From Eubacterium sp. (GTDB lineage: Bacteria > Bacillota > Clostridia > Lachnospirales > Lachnospiraceae), in assembly GCA_024698585.1 (NCBI GenBank), contig JAILRB010000010.1:1-64000 (forward strand): 64,000 nt of DNA, in the 5' to 3' direction. This document shows, piece after piece, positions 28,623 through 38,350 of the stretch. Each line of letters starts with the position of its first letter. Positions within the stretch are counted from its first letter, which is position 1. The notes under the pieces are model-generated. The model did not search any database and was not told the DNA's origin. It saw nothing but the letters and a program-made list of their open reading frames with translations. The position numbers and the translations under genes were made by a program.

Positions 28623-30164
28623 TTATGCATTCTTTAAGATTTCCGCTAATTTCTTTTCAAACTTAGGCGTCCACCAGCTCACATATCCTGTCTTTGTCGG
28701 ATGAATGGAATCCTTCATATAAGTCTTGTATTGAGCCGTTCCCAGCACGCTACTCATCTGGTCGTCTCCCCATAAATCCACTAATCCGATCTTCCACTTG
28801 TTCACAATCTGATATAATCCCTGAACCATTTTTTCGTATGGAACACTTTCATATTTTGTTCCGGTATAAAAAACTACCGGGCAGTTCCATGTATCTTTTG
28901 CATAGGCAATAATTGTTTCCATTGCCCCCATAACCGTCTTGTCATTAAATGCAGCCAAATCCATTCCGGAAGCAAGCGTTCCCAACTCCTTATTCTGGGA
29001 TGCATCATTGGTTGATAACTGAACCACAAACAAATCAATCTTCATATCCGGACGAATATCATGTTTCATTCGTGCTACATAAGAAGTCCCATCTTCATTC
29101 ACTAACGTCGTTCCTGAAATCGCATATTTATAGCAAGTGGTATTTTTATGTCGGCGGCTGATTTCATCTGCCATGGAATAACCATCCGAACCATAGCCAT
29201 AGGTTACAGAAGACCCTAACCATACAATGGTTTTTCCGGATAAAACGTCACTGGCATCTGTTTTTTCATTTTTCAAAACGCCTCCATCATAGCCTACCGG
29301 CACCTTTTCTCCTGCCGGATACAATGAAAGATTTCCAATCATCGGAAGATTGGAAGTAATTCTCTTCCCGGATATTTTAGAGAATCCAATGTTTCCGATA
29401 ACCTTTACCGTATCTCCACGCTTCAGGGTAATATTCCTTCCCATCAAAAATCTTCCCATGGAAAGATCAAATCCCTTTTTCACAGCTGCCGGAATACAAT
29501 AATGTTCTTTTCCGTTTACCGTAATGGAATACATGGTTTCTCCGGCAACATATCCTGCCTTTCCAATTTCAAGATATACATCAAAAGTTCCATTCACTCC
29601 GGAAGGAACCGTATATGTGGCACCGGCATCCGTTACCATGTCTGTAATCACATCCATGGACGAATCATATACCGGCATTTTATAAATTTCCTTTTCTCCG
29701 CCTCTGGAAAGCTTTGCTGCAGAGGCTTTTAATACTGCCACTGCCTTGGAATCATCCACGCGCTTTACCGGTGTTTCTTCCTTCTTTTTTACCTTAACAG
29801 TCAGTTTCAGTTTCTTTGTGACAACCTTCTTATCCTGCTTGATTTTCAATGTCACCGTCACTTTCGCACTTCCCTTTTTCAAGCCTTTTACTTTAAATCT
29901 TGTCTTTGAGATTTTGCTCACCTTAACAATTTTCTTCGCAGAAGACTGTAGTTTTACTTTTTTAATCTTCTTTGCCGAAACATTCTTTACCGAAATCTTC
30001 TTCGTGCTACCTACCGTAATCTTCACGGTCTTTTTCGACAGTTTTACTGTTTTCGCATAAGCCTTGTTCGAAACACCGATACTCAATGCCATAATGACAA
30101 GGAACATCACTGTTTTTGTAATTATTTTCCTTTTTCCCATCTTCCTTTCAATCCTCCTGAACAA
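28623..30164 (-). CDS. secreted SGNH/GDSL hydrolase with N-terminal Lys-rich Ig-like region
   Basis: IVWLGSSVTYG (block I), DLFVVQLSTNDA, DSIHPTKTGY (block V); signal peptide after a short extension. Confidence 0.85.
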   Translation of the reverse strand: MFRRIERKMGKRKIITKTVMFLVIMALSIGVSNKAYAKTVKLSKKTVKITVGSTKKISVKNVSAKKIKKVKLQSSAKKIVKVSKISKTRFKVKGLKKGSAKVTVTLKIKQDKKVVTKKLKLTVKVKKKEETPVKRVDDSKAVAVLKASAAKLSRGGEKEIYKMPVYDSSMDVITDMVTDAGATYTVPSGVNGTFDVYLEIGKAGYVAGETMYSITVNGKEHYCIPAAVKKGFDLSMGRFLMGRNITLKRGDTVKVIGNIGFSKISGKRITSNLPMIGNLSLYPAGEKVPVGYDGGVLKNEKTDASDVLSGKTIVWLGSSVTYGYGSDGYSMADEISRRHKNTTCYKYAISGTTLVNEDGTSYVARMKHDIRPDMKIDLFVVQLSTNDASQNKELGTLASGMDLAAFNDKTVMGAMETIIAYAKDTWNCPVVFYTGTKYESVPYEKMVQGLYQIVNKWKIGLVDLWGDDQMSSVLGTAQYKTYMKDSIHPTKTGYVSWWTPKFEKKLAEILKNA

Positions 30165-30306
30165 CTTTTATTCCACTTCATACTACCATAGATTTTCCTT
30201 GTAAAAAAGTTCTTTTTTGTGTATGATTATTGGTAGAGATTATGATAAGAACGTGATAAGGAATCCCGCATTCCATTGAATGGATTTTGCGAAAAAAGGA
30301 GATTAA

Positions 30307-31101
30307 ATGAATTATAAAATATACGATAACCATTCCGAGGAATGGATTTTATTAATCCACGGATTAGGCGGAAGCATTAATACTTGGAAGTATCAAATCA
30401 AATTCTTAAAAAAATACAATATTATTGCTGTGGATTTAGAAGGTCATGGTGGGTCTACCATTGAAAGACATCGCCATTTATTGACCCGCTCTGCATCTAG
30501 TATCAATGAGATTCTGGAAGCTGAGAACATCCATCAGGTACATATTCTTTCCATGTCCTTAGGAACAATTGTTGCTTTGGAATATGCTTATCTTTATCCG
30601 GAAAAAGTAAAATCCATTATTCTTGCAGGATGTGTGATGAGTTTACACCTTGGCTGGAAAACATTATTAGCTTTTGTGGAAGGTTTTAAATACGTGATTC
30701 CCAAAAAATATTTTTATCCAATGTTTGCCAATCTTATGATGCCAAGAAAGAATCATAAATTATCTAGAGAATTCTTTATCAAAGAATCCTTAAAAATGAA
30801 ATCCGTGGCATTTCGTATGTGGCTCTCAGAATATTTTAAGACACAATTTACCTTTCATAAATATGTAAAGGTAATTACTGAAAACCATTTGCCTGTATGT
30901 TTGATTTCCGGGCAGGAAGATTACTTTTTTGCTAAAGGTGTCAAAAAAACTCACAAGAAACTCAAGGAAGCAAGATTACAGTTCATCGAAAAGTGTGGAC
31001 ATGTCTGCAGTATTGAACGATACGAAACCTTTAATAATCTTGTGGTAAACTTCATCAACGAATTAAACATCACTGAAAAAGTAACAGGGATGTCTCACTA
31101 A
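30307..31101 (+). CDS. alpha/beta hydrolase
   Basis: LIHGLGGSINTW, LSMSLGTIVALEYA, final CGHVCSIE. Confidence 0.88.
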   Translation: MNYKIYDNHSEEWILLIHGLGGSINTWKYQIKFLKKYNIIAVDLEGHGGSTIERHRHLLTRSASSINEILEAENIHQVHILSMSLGTIVALEYAYLYPEKVKSIILAGCVMSLHLGWKTLLAFVEGFKYVIPKKYFYPMFANLMMPRKNHKLSREFFIKESLKMKSVAFRMWLSEYFKTQFTFHKYVKVITENHLPVCLISGQEDYFFAKGVKKTHKKLKEARLQFIEKCGHVCSIERYETFNNLVVNFINELNITEKVTGMSH

Positions 31102-31107
31102 ACATTA

Positions 31108-31172
31108 ATAGGCTCCCTTCCAAGTAGCAAGTGAATGATTTTAAATCACTTACTATCTGGAAGGGAGCCTAT
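31108..31172. terminator. long hairpin, likely bidirectional terminator
   Basis: ATAGGCTCCCTTCCA ... AAGTGA ... TCACTT ... TGGAAGGGAGCCTAT followed by CTTTTT. Confidence 0.7.
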
Positions 31173-31185
31173 CTTTTTCTACGAC

Positions 31186-33039
31186 TTATCCTTCGATTAC
31201 CTGATTGTCTTCTGTGATATTCTTGTCTCCATGGTTACTTTCTTCCTCGGTTGAATCTTTCTTTTCATAGATTACTGCCATTACAATAAATCCAATTCCT
31301 GCAACAAGGAAGTAACACCACCATGGCATTTCTGACCAATATTCTTTTGTTGCAATTAATACTTCAATCACTAACATCACAAGTCCTGTAATCCACTGGT
31401 ACTTACGATTTTTATATATTCCCCAGAACATAATCAGTAGAAATGTTACAATATGTACGGAAATACAAACGGTATTATGTTCGCCACCTATACTATGTGC
31501 TAATAAGATTCCCATTGGAACAAATAAACCAATTCGCTGGACTGTAGCTCTCACGTTCTTATATCCACGCCAAGCAAAACTGAAAAATCCCGTTCCTAAA
31601 AAGATTGCCATGGCAATCCATTCCGGATAATATACTTCCTCCATTGGGATATAATGTAATGGCATCAGGCAAAAAGCTAATGTTGCCACACCGACTCCGA
31701 TGGAACGAACCCAAATCTTTTCCGGCATAAACTTCACAAATTCAGCAGCTGTCAAAACGAGTAACGCCACATAAGCTAAAAATGGGATGATACTAATTTC
31801 AGCCACACCTTGCAGGGATAACTCCGTCTTTCCAAGTTTTAAATATAACAATGCAATCTGCATGATTCCCTGATAAATTCCTATGTGAAGCAAGACCTTT
31901 TCCTTTTTATCAAGTCCCCACTTAATCCATAATACTACGGCACAAACAAGAGGATATGGAAGCAATGTATTATAATCATTCACGTTTCCAAAAACAAATT
32001 CCGCAAATTCAATGGCCATTCCTACAAATCCCAATATATACAGAATTTCCTTTTCCTTCATTACAATCTGTGCAGCCATCAAAATGCTGAAAATGATAAA
32101 AACAACTTCATAAACATTTAAATGAATGATTCGATTGAGATCAAGTAACAGGGTTCCAAGAAATATACACCACCCTGCGTTCTTAAAAAGCTTAATGTTT
32201 TCTTCCTGTAATTTTCCTAACAAATCTTTTACCATATAGAGGGCAATTACTAAAGAACCTGCCAAAAACGGTGCCACCAATAATACCGGTCTGGAATAAT
32301 TAAAGATTCCTCCAAAAGCCATTTCCTGAGAATTCCCGGAAATCAACTGATCAAATTCCTGTTCTGTCAGTTCCCCGGAAAATGCGTACATCACAAATCC
32401 TTCTGCCACTTTTCCAATCCAGTTTGGAAAAAAGATTAATGTCAAGTGGAAGAAACATGCAATAAACTGTACTCTTGCTAAAATCAATAATGTCTTCTGG
32501 ATCATTGGTTCTGCTTCAAATAACCGATTCTTATGCTTGCAAAGAAAACTTAATCCGATCAAAATCACAGCCCATGAAATCAATAAAATGTTTACTTCGT
32601 TCCCTGCTTCTGCATTTAATGAAATCGTAAAACTATCAACTAATATGGTTGCCAGAATAAAATCCAAAAAGGATTTTTCTCTTGCAATTTTCACAATGAT
32701 AAATGCCAATGCAATCAATAATGAAACAGATACGGAAAACTGGAAATTACCAGCCGTATAATTGCTAAGAAGCATATATCCTAAAAATGCCGTTGCAGCC
32801 ACCCCTAAATAGTAAAGGCACACTGCCGTTTTCTGTAATTGCAATTTTTGTTTAACATAATAATGACCTGCAAACAACAGAATCATTGGAATAAATAAAC
32901 ATAATTCCTTAACTTCATTGCTAAAACTTCCCCAGGAGCTTGTGACAAAAAATCCTCCGGATAAGATAATCAATAGCACTCCAATTGCCATAAAAATATT
33001 CGCACTATTTTTCTTGCTGTTCATCGTTTTAATCCTCAC
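31186..33039 (-). CDS. large polytopic membrane protein (DUF2157-like)
   Basis: 617 aa with many TM helices. Confidence 0.65.
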   Translation of the reverse strand: MRIKTMNSKKNSANIFMAIGVLLIILSGGFFVTSSWGSFSNEVKELCLFIPMILLFAGHYYVKQKLQLQKTAVCLYYLGVAATAFLGYMLLSNYTAGNFQFSVSVSLLIALAFIIVKIAREKSFLDFILATILVDSFTISLNAEAGNEVNILLISWAVILIGLSFLCKHKNRLFEAEPMIQKTLLILARVQFIACFFHLTLIFFPNWIGKVAEGFVMYAFSGELTEQEFDQLISGNSQEMAFGGIFNYSRPVLLVAPFLAGSLVIALYMVKDLLGKLQEENIKLFKNAGWCIFLGTLLLDLNRIIHLNVYEVVFIIFSILMAAQIVMKEKEILYILGFVGMAIEFAEFVFGNVNDYNTLLPYPLVCAVVLWIKWGLDKKEKVLLHIGIYQGIMQIALLYLKLGKTELSLQGVAEISIIPFLAYVALLVLTAAEFVKFMPEKIWVRSIGVGVATLAFCLMPLHYIPMEEVYYPEWIAMAIFLGTGFFSFAWRGYKNVRATVQRIGLFVPMGILLAHSIGGEHNTVCISVHIVTFLLIMFWGIYKNRKYQWITGLVMLVIEVLIATKEYWSEMPWWCYFLVAGIGFIVMAVIYEKKDSTEEESNHGDKNITEDNQVIEG

Positions 33040-33195
33040 TTCCTAAACAATCTTTCATCAGTCTCAACGGTTTTCTGATGTGAATTATTGTTTGTAAGTT
33101 CATTAAACCAAAAAACAGAAAGTACTCCTAGATGCCATCTGTCACAAAATCCGAAAATTCGTCATGACAATTGTCATAAACTGGAAAAACTTTAA

Positions 33196-33669
33196 CTACT
33201 GAATAATGTCTATCACTTCACCGATATACATATCATGAGCATCATTATCTGCATAAAACTGTGCTCTGATTTCATCTGACATCAAATCCATATCAATTCT
33301 TTGCATAAACAGTTTCTTACAAACTAAAGTAATTTCTGCTTCTTCAAAGGTAACTCCTTTTTCCAGGAACTTTGCCTTCAATCCGGATTCCGTCATCTTA
33401 TCCATATCACGACCGGACTTAGACCCCAAAACTCCTAACACTTTTTTATAGTCTTCCGGATAAAAACTAATGGTAAAATAGTCTCCATGATCTAAAAACT
33501 CGTGGGTGTATCTGGATTCTCTCACATAGGCGGTAACCACCGGTTTATTCCAAAGAGTTCCCATCTCGCCCCAGCTAATGGTCATCGTGTTAAACTTTTT
33601 CTGATCACCTGCAGTAAGCAATGCCCATTCGCTATTTAATTTGTTAAAAATATCTACCTTAAATTTCAT
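33196..33669 (-). CDS. flavin reductase-like (FMN-binding) protein
   Basis: TMTISWGEMGTLWNKPVVTAYVRESRYTHEFL. Confidence 0.85.
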   Translation of the reverse strand: MKFKVDIFNKLNSEWALLTAGDQKKFNTMTISWGEMGTLWNKPVVTAYVRESRYTHEFLDHGDYFTISFYPEDYKKVLGVLGSKSGRDMDKMTESGLKAKFLEKGVTFEEAEITLVCKKLFMQRIDMDLMSDEIRAQFYADNDAHDMYIGEVIDIIQ

Positions 33670-33783
33670 AATACTACGCTCCTTTTATGCTATATATCTG
33701 ATTTAGTATTCCGGTTCAACTTCTTCCAACCCACTCAGTTAACTCCATTATATCAAAATCTTATTAAGATTACCAATAGCAAG

Positions 33784-33816
33784 AAAGCCGGCGAACTCCA
33801 AGTTTCGCCGGCTTTT
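33784..33816. terminator. intrinsic terminator
   Basis: AAAGCCGGCGAA ctccaagt TTCGCCGGCTTTT. Confidence 0.8.
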
Positions 33817-33827
33817 ATTCCGTATTA

Positions 33828-35816
33828 CTATTTTAATTTTACGATTTCATTATTCCAATCATAATCAACTTCTTTGTAAGAAGAATCTACCACCTTCAGA
33901 ATATTTTCGTAAAGGTAATTATGCCATGTTTTGTTTCTCATCTTCTGATTCTGATACAATACCTCGCTGATTGCGAAAATCGTATAGGAATCCACATCGC
34001 TGTAAACAATAGTTCCATCTTCTAACACAACATAAGTTCTCGCCTTATAAGTTGCTTCAAATTCCTTCTTTGAGCCACCATTGGCAAATAACATGGTAAT
34101 TGCAAAATAAGTTCTGTTCGGGTCTGCAGTTTCCAGAGAAAGTGTTGGTGCATTGGTTAAATCATAATTTCTCACAAAATAATTTTTTCCACCAACTTTA
34201 ATATCTTTATCAGTTACGTCGTTTTCCTGACCATTCACTTTCGCTAAAGCATACACAATTCCTCTGCCCACAACCTGCTTTCCATTCACTGTTTTCGGAA
34301 CGGAACCAACGGTTCTTGCGCCGCCTGAAATTGCATTAATCTGATAACCTTCTACCTTAACGTCATCACTGACTCTAATTATATTTGCTTCATCTAATTC
34401 ACCGGCACTTGCCTTGAAATAACGACTATTTAAATCGACATCAATAACATTCGTTCCTGAAATAAACGGAGAGCCTTCTACCTGTTTTGGATTCAAATCA
34501 TCGGCATCATATTCTACATCAATCTGTTCTCCATTTTTTGGCTGCACTTTAATTGCGGTATTCTCACCTCTCTGGATTCCATATCCACCACCGATGGCTA
34601 CTGCGCCCTCTCTGGTGCATGTATTTTGAACAATGACTGTTCCGCCATTAATTGTCAGGCTTCCACCATTTCCACCGGTTTCATTACCATCATCAAAGTC
34701 CTCTGCGAAACCACCACCAATGGTGCAATAACTCTGCGCTGTGATAGCTGTCAAGGTTCCACCATTGACTGTGATATCACAACCGTCCCCACCTTTTTTC
34801 GTGGAAAGACCACCACCGATTGCTGTTCCTAAATTACTGTTAACAGTTACATTTCCTCCATTCATAAGGAATGTTCCACCGTTTCCACCGCTTTCATTAC
34901 CGTTTCCGCCACCGATTCCGGCACCACTTCCTTTAGAATTAATGGTAACTGTTCCTCCATTAATCGTCAGATTCGCTCCATCTCCTCCGACTTCCGTATC
35001 GTTTGCTCCACCAATCCCTACGCCTTGTTCTGTTTCGATATTAACTACTCCGTCATTAATGATAACAGTTCCGCCGTTACAGTTTTTTCCATATCCGGTT
35101 CCAATTCCGGAACCAAATGTCGATGAAGCATTAACGGTTCCACCGTCAATGACTACCTTACAACCATCCACTTCGGCACCTGACCCAATTGCCGCACCAA
35201 GTTTTGAATACGCATTTACAGTAGCTTCCTGAATAGTTATTTCTGCACAGTTTTCTCCTGATTCATCAGGAAAGCCACCACCAATGGCTGCCGCTGCACC
35301 ATTTGTTTCTGCATTAACAGTTCCCTCACCGGCAATGGTTAGCTTAGAATCTTTTGCTACATAAATACCAAATCCTACCGATGCCACGAAAGAACTTTCT
35401 GTGTTTTTCGGAAATACCAATGTAACATCCGCATCTGAATTAATCAAAACACACTCCGATGACATATTGATATGAACATCAGAAAATGTAACCGTTCCCG
35501 TTGTATCACTCTCAATAATAATTCTCTGTTCTGTTTCTGTGACGCCTTCTTGCATTGCTACGTTAACCTGACTATCGGAACTAATGTATAAAGCGCTTTC
35601 GTCTCCATCCACATCCTCAATGTCTCCGGTGACAACGTAGTCACCAATCAAAACACTGTTTTCCTCTGCCTGAACTGGCACTACCGGAAGCACCATTGCA
35701 GCTGTCAGAACCAATGCCTGTACTCTCTTGAAATTTTTCTTTCTCATCTCTAATCCCTTTCTTTTCATCATATAATTGTTTTTCATAAAAAAAGCCCATT
35801 TTCCTTCACAGCACAT
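33828..35816 (-). CDS. secreted Gly-rich repeat protein, putative beta-helix/carbohydrate-binding
   Basis: Signal peptide in MRKKNFKRVQALVLTAAMVLPVVPVQAEE; repeated GIGGG..GGxGGxxTINGGTVT blocks; true start probably at internal MRKKN. Confidence 0.75.
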   Translation of the reverse strand: MCCEGKWAFFMKNNYMMKRKGLEMRKKNFKRVQALVLTAAMVLPVVPVQAEENSVLIGDYVVTGDIEDVDGDESALYISSDSQVNVAMQEGVTETEQRIIIESDTTGTVTFSDVHINMSSECVLINSDADVTLVFPKNTESSFVASVGFGIYVAKDSKLTIAGEGTVNAETNGAAAAIGGGFPDESGENCAEITIQEATVNAYSKLGAAIGSGAEVDGCKVVIDGGTVNASSTFGSGIGTGYGKNCNGGTVIINDGVVNIETEQGVGIGGANDTEVGGDGANLTINGGTVTINSKGSGAGIGGGNGNESGGNGGTFLMNGGNVTVNSNLGTAIGGGLSTKKGGDGCDITVNGGTLTAITAQSYCTIGGGFAEDFDDGNETGGNGGSLTINGGTVIVQNTCTREGAVAIGGGYGIQRGENTAIKVQPKNGEQIDVEYDADDLNPKQVEGSPFISGTNVIDVDLNSRYFKASAGELDEANIIRVSDDVKVEGYQINAISGGARTVGSVPKTVNGKQVVGRGIVYALAKVNGQENDVTDKDIKVGGKNYFVRNYDLTNAPTLSLETADPNRTYFAITMLFANGGSKKEFEATYKARTYVVLEDGTIVYSDVDSYTIFAISEVLYQNQKMRNKTWHNYLYENILKVVDSSYKEVDYDWNNEIVKLK

Positions 35817-35989
35817 TCAGTGCCTTAAGTAAATATAGGCTTTCTATTCTAATTTTATCGCAGTTTTCATATCCCCATTCCCCCTTTTTTTCTGTTTGTC
35901 ATTGTACCACATTTGCTTAGAAATGTTCAATATTTTTTCAATATTTCTCCTTTATCCATTATTTGATTTGAATTATGAAAAAACCCAAA

Positions 35990-36017
35990 GAAGAATCGTT
36001 TAAACAAACGATTCTTC
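35990..36017. terminator. intrinsic terminator downstream of the GH87-like operon
   Basis: GAAGAATCGTTT aaac AAACGATTCTTC. Confidence 0.7.
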
Positions 36018-36037
36018 TTCAATAATATTTTCACTTC

Positions 36038-38335
36038 TTATTTCTTCACCTTTACCTGTTTCACTTTCGACCACTTCCCCCAGTTCTTTGCTTTTCCTTT
36101 CATGCGGTACGCCCGTGCTTTTACATAAAGTACCTTTGCATTCACCAGTTTCTTTCCGGAAACCTTGAAGCTGGTCTTGGAAAAGCACTTTGTAATGGTC
36201 TTTGATTTTTTGAACTTCTTATTCAAAGAAACTTTCACCTGGTATCCTTTAACACCTTTGATTTTCTTTAAAGTAATCTTTGCACTTTTGGCTTTCCGAT
36301 TCTTCTTTACCACTTTTTTCACAACGACTTGTGCCACTTTCTCTGAGACGGTAGCTGTCTGTTTTGCTGTGGTTTCTTCCGGTCGAACTGTAATCGGACT
36401 GCTGATAATCTTATTGGTACCTGCCGGAATTGTCACCGGACAATTATTTCCCTTATTGACTTCCCCGGAAAATGTACTCTTAATCCTACTACCATAAATA
36501 ACATCTCCATACGGACAATTTGCATAAGTTAATCCGTCATATTGGATGCTCTTGGTAGAATTCTTATTTTCATATTTAATCACTGCTCCCGGATTGTTTC
36601 CAGAAGTTGTTTGTCCGTCAATACCACATCCAAGCACTGTTGTATTATGAAATACAATGCCCGATGGACTATTGGAAATCTTAATCGCATCATGCTGTGC
36701 ATTGTAAATGTAAGTATTGGTGAAGGAAAGATGATTGACACTTCCTGAAATATCAATGGCACCTAGCGGACTGTTCCAGGAATCAGAAGCCGTTCCGCAG
36801 CGTACCAAAATATTATTTGCTATTTCGATTCCCTGGTTATTCGAATATTTATAACCATCAAAGTTCGTATTTAAATGAATCCCGGATGCCATAAAGGTGT
36901 CTGCAATATAATTATTGTAAATCTTGTGATTGTTTCCTCCATATACGGCAATGGCTCCTGCTCTCCAGATGAAATCAATGGTGTTATAGCAAAATACATT
37001 TCCTGATTCATCTTTAGCACCAAGGTAGTTATTGTTCCACATTGCCAGTCCATCGTCACCATTATTTCGGATGCTACAGTTATATACGGTGGCATTGGAG
37101 GTTCCCTGACAGAAATTCACACCATCGGCGAAATTGTTGCGGATTCTACAGTTTGCAATCAGAAGACTATCGGAATAATCTACCGGGCTGCCATAATCTG
37201 CAAGCCAGAATCCACATTCAAAATGATCCTCCCAGATGTCATGAATATAGCAGTTCTTCCACACATCCTTGAAACATTTATAGTTCGCATTCTGGTTATA
37301 TCTGGATCGTAGCTTTGACTGAATATACATATGACAGAACTCCACATTCTCAGCCATATTTCCGGAGATTCCGCCTTTTCCACTTCCGGACTGGGTAAAC
37401 TGGATATTCGTATACCAGATTCCTGCACCAATAATTTTAATATCTGATGCATTGACATTCCACACCTGACCAATTCTGTAAGTTCCTCGCGGAATATAGA
37501 CATCTTTTCCGTCTTTCTTTGCCTGAGTGATACATTTAGTAATTGCACCATAATCATCGTACTGATCTGTTCCATCTGCACCATAGTCTGCAATTGAGTA
37601 TGCATTGGCAGGCTTCTTGATTTCTGCCGGGATTTCTTCGATTTCCAGGAAATCCACTCCATACTCTAAGGTATCTTTTCCATTGTGCTGTACTCGAATC
37701 ACGTCACCTTTCTTTAATGCAGTACTTAAACGAAAATGCACTTCATCGAAAGCAAAACAGGCTGTGGTTCCAGATACGGGAGCATCCTTTGGACTTCCGG
37801 AAGGATTCGAAGCATTTGGTGCTTCAAAGTATTGCCACATATAGTACGAAGTTAGATTGACCGTCTGGACTTTTTTTCCGTTCAAATAAACGTCCAATGA
37901 TCCTTCCCTTCCCATTCCATCACTGCTATCCGGTAAAGTGAAACGCATGGTAACACCTGCTCCTGTTGTGTTTACCTGCCACTGTGCATAAGCATCTCTT
38001 TTCGGCAAACGAATGTATGATTGCTCCGAAGCCTGACTTGCAATATTATTTTTAGCAAAATCCGTCGAAATCGCAAGCTTTGCTCCGTTTCCAAGTGTCG
38101 CTGCCTTTGAATCATAGCGGGTGTACGGCATTGTTGCTCCAATCTTTGCGGTTTCAGCAACCGTTTCCGGCACCTGAACACGATTTGTAGCCTCAACCAC
38201 CTTTTCCCCTGTGCTCATCAAAATTTCTCCCATTAGCAATGTTGTTGCCATAATATAGACAATCCCTTTCTTCCAGTTCATTTTTCTTCCTTCCTTAAAG
38301 TCAGATAAGATGGCAGTCGCATTGTGGACCACCAC
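36038..38335 (-). CDS. secreted GH87-like (mycodextranase/alpha-1,3-glucanase type) beta-helix enzyme with C-terminal Lys-rich Fn3-like domain
   Basis: CBM6/35-like N-terminal region, AYSIADYGADGTDQYDDYGAITKCI, then NCRIRNNFADGVNFCQGTSNATVYNCSIRNNGDDGLAMW, which resembles GH87 enzymes. Start probably the internal MNWKKG. Confidence 0.75.
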   Translation of the reverse strand: MVVHNATAILSDFKEGRKMNWKKGIVYIMATTLLMGEILMSTGEKVVEATNRVQVPETVAETAKIGATMPYTRYDSKAATLGNGAKLAISTDFAKNNIASQASEQSYIRLPKRDAYAQWQVNTTGAGVTMRFTLPDSSDGMGREGSLDVYLNGKKVQTVNLTSYYMWQYFEAPNASNPSGSPKDAPVSGTTACFAFDEVHFRLSTALKKGDVIRVQHNGKDTLEYGVDFLEIEEIPAEIKKPANAYSIADYGADGTDQYDDYGAITKCITQAKKDGKDVYIPRGTYRIGQVWNVNASDIKIIGAGIWYTNIQFTQSGSGKGGISGNMAENVEFCHMYIQSKLRSRYNQNANYKCFKDVWKNCYIHDIWEDHFECGFWLADYGSPVDYSDSLLIANCRIRNNFADGVNFCQGTSNATVYNCSIRNNGDDGLAMWNNNYLGAKDESGNVFCYNTIDFIWRAGAIAVYGGNNHKIYNNYIADTFMASGIHLNTNFDGYKYSNNQGIEIANNILVRCGTASDSWNSPLGAIDISGSVNHLSFTNTYIYNAQHDAIKISNSPSGIVFHNTTVLGCGIDGQTTSGNNPGAVIKYENKNSTKSIQYDGLTYANCPYGDVIYGSRIKSTFSGEVNKGNNCPVTIPAGTNKIISSPITVRPEETTAKQTATVSEKVAQVVVKKVVKKNRKAKSAKITLKKIKGVKGYQVKVSLNKKFKKSKTITKCFSKTSFKVSGKKLVNAKVLYVKARAYRMKGKAKNWGKWSKVKQVKVKK

Positions 38336-38350
38336 CTTATTCCTTTCATT

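Noticed and set aside
29746-30060. 104-aa plus-strand Phe/Thr-rich ORF
   Set aside because: Antisense of the Lys-rich segment of the SGNH hydrolase gene.
31108-31172. Long inverted repeat as a MITE-like element
   Set aside because: Single copy in the window, followed by a T tract directly after a gene; best explained as a terminator.
34741-35232. 163-aa plus-strand Pro-rich ORF
   Set aside because: Antisense shadow of the Gly-rich repeats in 33828-35816.
37180-37662. 160-aa minus-strand ORF inside the GH87-like gene
   Set aside because: Alternate frame on the same strand as the convincing GH87-like CDS.
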